Below are positions 19,187 through 21,411 of a stretch of 21,411 nt of DNA, one piece after another. The DNA lies in the NCBI RefSeq assembly GCF_000003605.2, contig NW_003134347.1:241166-262576 (forward strand). The letters run 5' to 3'. The notes beneath the pieces were generated by a model, which saw nothing but the letters and a program-made list of their open reading frames with translations, was not told the DNA's origin and did not search any database. How positions within the stretch are numbered: position 1 is the stretch's first letter; each line of letters starts with the position of its first letter. Source of the DNA: Saccoglossus kowalevskii. Taxonomy: Eukaryota; Hemichordata; Enteropneusta; Harrimaniidae. The position numbers and the translations under genes were made by a program.

Positions 19187-19486
19187 ATATAGATGAGTGT
19201 ACCTTTTCAAGTAACAACTATTGTGATCGCAATGCCTTATGTACGAATTTACCTGGAAGTTATGAGTGCGTCTGTAATAATGGTTACCATGGTGATGGGC
19301 ATCGCTGTACAGAGGTGGATTGCCCTGTATTTGGAGAATTAACCAATGGTCACATCTCAAAACACTCGCATTCATTTCATGACACTGTGACTTTCACATG
19401 TTACAATGGATTCCGTCTGGTGGGTTCCAGCACTATCACTTGTTTACAGACAGGGCAGTGGAGTGCTGAACAGCCAGTCTGTAGAG
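19187..19486 (+). CDS. Exon Q: Ca-binding EGF domain 5 fused to a Sushi (CCP) domain
   Basis: The acceptor CTATATTTTATAG ends at 19186 and the donor is GTATGG at 19487; phase 1-1. The first half is a Ca-binding EGF (DIDEC, then CTNLPGSYECVC, then GYHGDGHRC). It runs through TEVD straight into a Sushi module with its four cysteines: CPVFGELTNGH, VTFTCYNGFRLVGS, TITC, then GQWSAEQPVC. The glycine and tryptophan near the last cysteine are the typical Sushi G-x-W. It is the only exon here that holds two domains; all other EGF modules have one exon each. The GTG codon at 19315 is internal, not a start. Confidence 0.93.
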
Positions 19487-19784
19487 GTATGGCTCAGTCC
19501 CGTTATCCTCAAATTTGGGGGACTGTTGGAACTGACAATTATTTTATATTAAGTATAATAAATATATTTTTAATATATTTAATAAAATAAGAATATATTT
19601 TTATGTAATTGACTTGATTTACTTTGCTAGTTTTTATCAAGACTTTTAAGTTTTATGTTAAAATGCAATGCAGAAAAAAAGCTGTAACAATATTAAATAC
19701 AGGATAACATATGATAATATATTTTCAACTGAAATTTAATTATTTCTTACTGTGACTTTTAACCTTGTTTTTTTTCTTCTGCAG

Positions 19785-19907
19785 ATCATGATGAGTGTGC
19801 CGCAGATATGGGTTATTGTCATTCCAGTGCTATATGTACTAATTTACCTGGCTCTTTCAAATGTTCATGTAGAATGGGTTATCGTGGTGATGGAACATCC
19901 TGTATAG
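19785..19907 (+). CDS. Exon R: Ca-binding EGF domain 6 (last exon in window)
   Basis: The acceptor TTTTTTTTCTTCTGCAG ends at 19784 and the donor is GTGAGG at 19908; phase 1-1. DHDEC starts the domain; CHSSAICTNLPGSFKCSC and GYRGDGTSC give the six cysteines and the hydroxylation consensus (F in place of Y). The CTNLPGS core is shared with exon Q, pointing to recent duplication of this EGF module. The good donor shows that at least one more exon lies beyond the tandem array. Confidence 0.92.
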   Translation: MMMSVPQIWVIVIPVLYVLIYLALSNVHVEWVIVVMEHPV

Positions 19908-19989
19908 GTGAGGTATTAGTTTTCTGAGTCAAAGATTTGGTTTTAAACTTTATTTGATTCCATGTATGCCTCTCAATATCATTGGCTCA

Positions 19990-21411
19990 TAGAAGTTTGT
20001 TCGTTGATTTTATCTATGACCCCAATACCATCAGCGCAGAAAATTTTGTTCTTAACTTTCCTTGGTTCTATTCTTGCCCCCATACCATCAGCACAGAGAA
20101 ATCTTTTCTAAACTTTCTTTGGTTCTATTCTTGCCCCCATACCATCAGCACAGAGAAATCTTTTCTAAACTTTCTTTGGTTCTATTCTTGCCCCCATACC
20201 ATCAGCACAGAGAACTCTTTTCTAAACTTTCTTTAGTTCTATCCTTGCCCTAATACCATCAGCACAGAGAAATCTTTTCTAAACTTTCTTTGGTTCTATT
20301 CTTGCCCCCATACCATCAGCACAGAGAAATTCTTTCTAAACTTTCTTTGGTTCTATTTTTGCCCCCATACCATCAGCACAGAAAAATCTTTTCTAAACTT
20401 TCTTTGGTTCTATTCTTGCCCCCATACCATCAGCACAGAGAAATCTTTTCTAAACTTTCTTTGGTTCTATTCTTGCCCCCATACCATCAGCACAGAGAAA
20501 TCCTTTCTAAACGTTCTTTAGTTCTATCCTTGCCCCAATACCATCAGCACAGAGAAATCTTTTCTAAACTTTCTTTGGTTCTATTCTTGCCCCAATACCA
20601 TCAGCACAGAGAATCTTTTCTAAACTTTCTTTGGTTCTATACTTGCCCCCATACCATCAGCACAGAGAAATCTTTTCTAAACCTTTTTTGGTTCTATCCT
20701 TGCCCCCATACCATCAGCACAGAGAAATTCTTTCTAAACTTTCTTTGGTTCTATCCTTGCCCCCATACCATCAGCACAGAGAAATCTTTTTCTAAACTTT
20801 CTTTGGTTCTATCCTTGCCCCCATACCATCAGCACAGAGAAATCCTTTCTAAACTTTCTTTGGTTCTATCCTTGCCTCCATACCATCAGCACAGAAAAAT
20901 CCTTTCTAAACTTTCTTTGGTTCTATTTTTGCCGCAATACCATCATCACAGAGAAATCCGTTCTAAACTTTCTTTGGTTCTATTCTTGCCCCATACCATC
21001 AGCACAGAGAAATCTTTCCTAAACTTTCTTTGATTCTATCCTTGCCCCCATACCATCAGCAAAGAGAAATCCTTTCTAAACTTTCTTTGGTTCTACTCTT
21101 GCCTCAATACCATCAGCACAGAGATATCCTTTCTAAACTTTCTTTGGTTCTATCCTTGCTCCCGAACCATCACACAGAGAAATCCTTTCTAAACTTTCTT
21201 TGGTTCTACTCTTGCCTCAATACCATCAGCACAGAGAAATCCTTTCTGAACTTTCTTTGGTTCTATCCTTGCCCCAATACCATCAGCACAGAGAAATCCT
21301 TTCTAAACTTTCTTTGGTTCTATCCTTTCTCCAATACCATCACTCCCTTCTAAACTTTCTTTGGTTCTATTTTTGCCCCCATACCATCAGCACAGAGAAA
21401 TCCTTTCTCAA
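19990..21411. repeat. 57-bp minisatellite array, ~25 copies, running off the window
   Basis: The unit is ACTTTCTTTGGTTCTATYCT, then TGCCCCCATACCATCAGCAC, then AGAGAAATCYTTTCTAA. Successive copies of AGCACAGAG fall 57 bp apart. The first copy (19990-20040) is diverged; later copies carry single substitutions and occasional one-base indels. Because 57 is 19 codons, two of three sense frames stay open for hundreds of bases, giving long repetitive open frames (e.g. 20290-21033) that I do not regard as genes. The array starts about 80 bp after the exon R donor. Confidence 0.9.

Larger units (their letters stand above)
2536..19907 (+). other. Gene model: mosaic extracellular protein (Ig/LamG/EGF/Sushi), partial at both ends
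   Basis: Eighteen exons can be joined: 2536-2790, 3626-3743, 4727-4902, 8212-8391, 8984-9101, 9269-9514, 9960-10111, 10370-10642, 11848-11988, 12462-12608, 12824-12943, 13770-13886, 15032-15237, 17377-17527, 18-exon remainder 17898-18149, 18755-18877, 19187-19486, 19785-19907. Every junction keeps one reading frame (total 3,198 nt, about 1,066 codons). All but one have an AG acceptor, and all have a GT donor. Domain order is seen directly; the role is inferred from families: Ig, LamG, EGF and Sushi modules mediate extracellular adhesion or ligand binding in secreted proteins and in ectodomains of receptors such as adhesion GPCRs. No transmembrane segment, GPS site or stop codon lies in the window, so the anchoring is unknown. 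I do not recognise a specific ortholog. The last EGF exon ends in phase 1 with a good donor, so the gene continues beyond the window. Confidence 0.85.

Noticed and set aside
20290-21033. 247-codon open frame of repeated peptides (also 19982-20253 and 21030-21353)
   Set aside because: It is a translation of the 57-bp tandem array; the unit length is a multiple of three so stops are avoided. The repeat runs open in two frames and has no splice support.
19990-21411. CRISPR-like regular repeats
   Set aside because: The units are contiguous with no unique spacers, and the sequence is clearly eukaryotic.

Overview
The window is a stretch of eukaryotic nuclear DNA, AT-rich and dominated by introns. 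It looks like an invertebrate metazoan, probably marine. The reasons are GT-AG spliced exons of extracellular domain types (Ig-like, LamG/pentraxin-like, EGF, Ca-binding EGF, Sushi), abundant intronic tandem repeats, small TTAA-bounded inverted-repeat elements and a decayed Tc1/mariner copy. No bacterial-style gene, operon, rRNA, tRNA or CRISPR was recognised. The phylum cannot be fixed from sequence alone.

One large multi-exon gene on the + strand explains almost all the coding signal. I can chain 18 exons (2536-19907) whose intron phases all agree. They give about 1,066 codons with no internal stop. Domain order is: Ig-like; Ig-like (two exons); a four-exon LamG/pentraxin-like domain; Ig-like; an acidic linker; EGF; EGF; Ca-binding EGF; two further Ig-like segments, the second of which has lost the usual cysteines; Ca-binding EGF; Ca-binding EGF plus Sushi in one exon; Ca-binding EGF. 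Neither end is secured. The start codon and signal peptide lie upstream (one weak candidate at 682-714). The 3' part, which would tell a secreted protein from a receptor, lies beyond 21411. Most exons are phase 1-1, typical of shuffled extracellular modules. The product is best read as a secreted or membrane-anchored adhesion/receptor ectodomain.

Layout: 1-2535 is upstream or first-intron sequence with a hairpin, short GCGGCTTCTATTA-type repeats, a TTAA-bounded MITE (1485-1649) and a degenerate ~160-bp tandem repeat. 2536-4902 holds the N-terminal Ig exons. 4903-8211 is a long intron with a ~1.7-kb inverted-repeat element. 8212-10642 holds the LamG and third Ig exons. 10643-11847 is an intron with a CA-rich minisatellite. 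11848-13886 holds the linker and three EGF exons; the third has AA where its splice acceptor should read AG. 13887-17376 is intronic with one Ig exon, a MITE copy and an antisense Tc1 pseudogene. 17377-19907 holds the last Ig-like, EGF and Sushi exons. 19990-21411 is a 57-bp tandem array running off the end.

Points of most interest: the lost acceptor of an in-frame-skippable EGF exon; five unrelated intronic tandem arrays that all begin about 20-100 bp downstream of a splice donor; three distinct TTAA-bounded MITE families; and the 1.7-kb element with unusual CG-rich termini and a 26-bp perfect palindrome.
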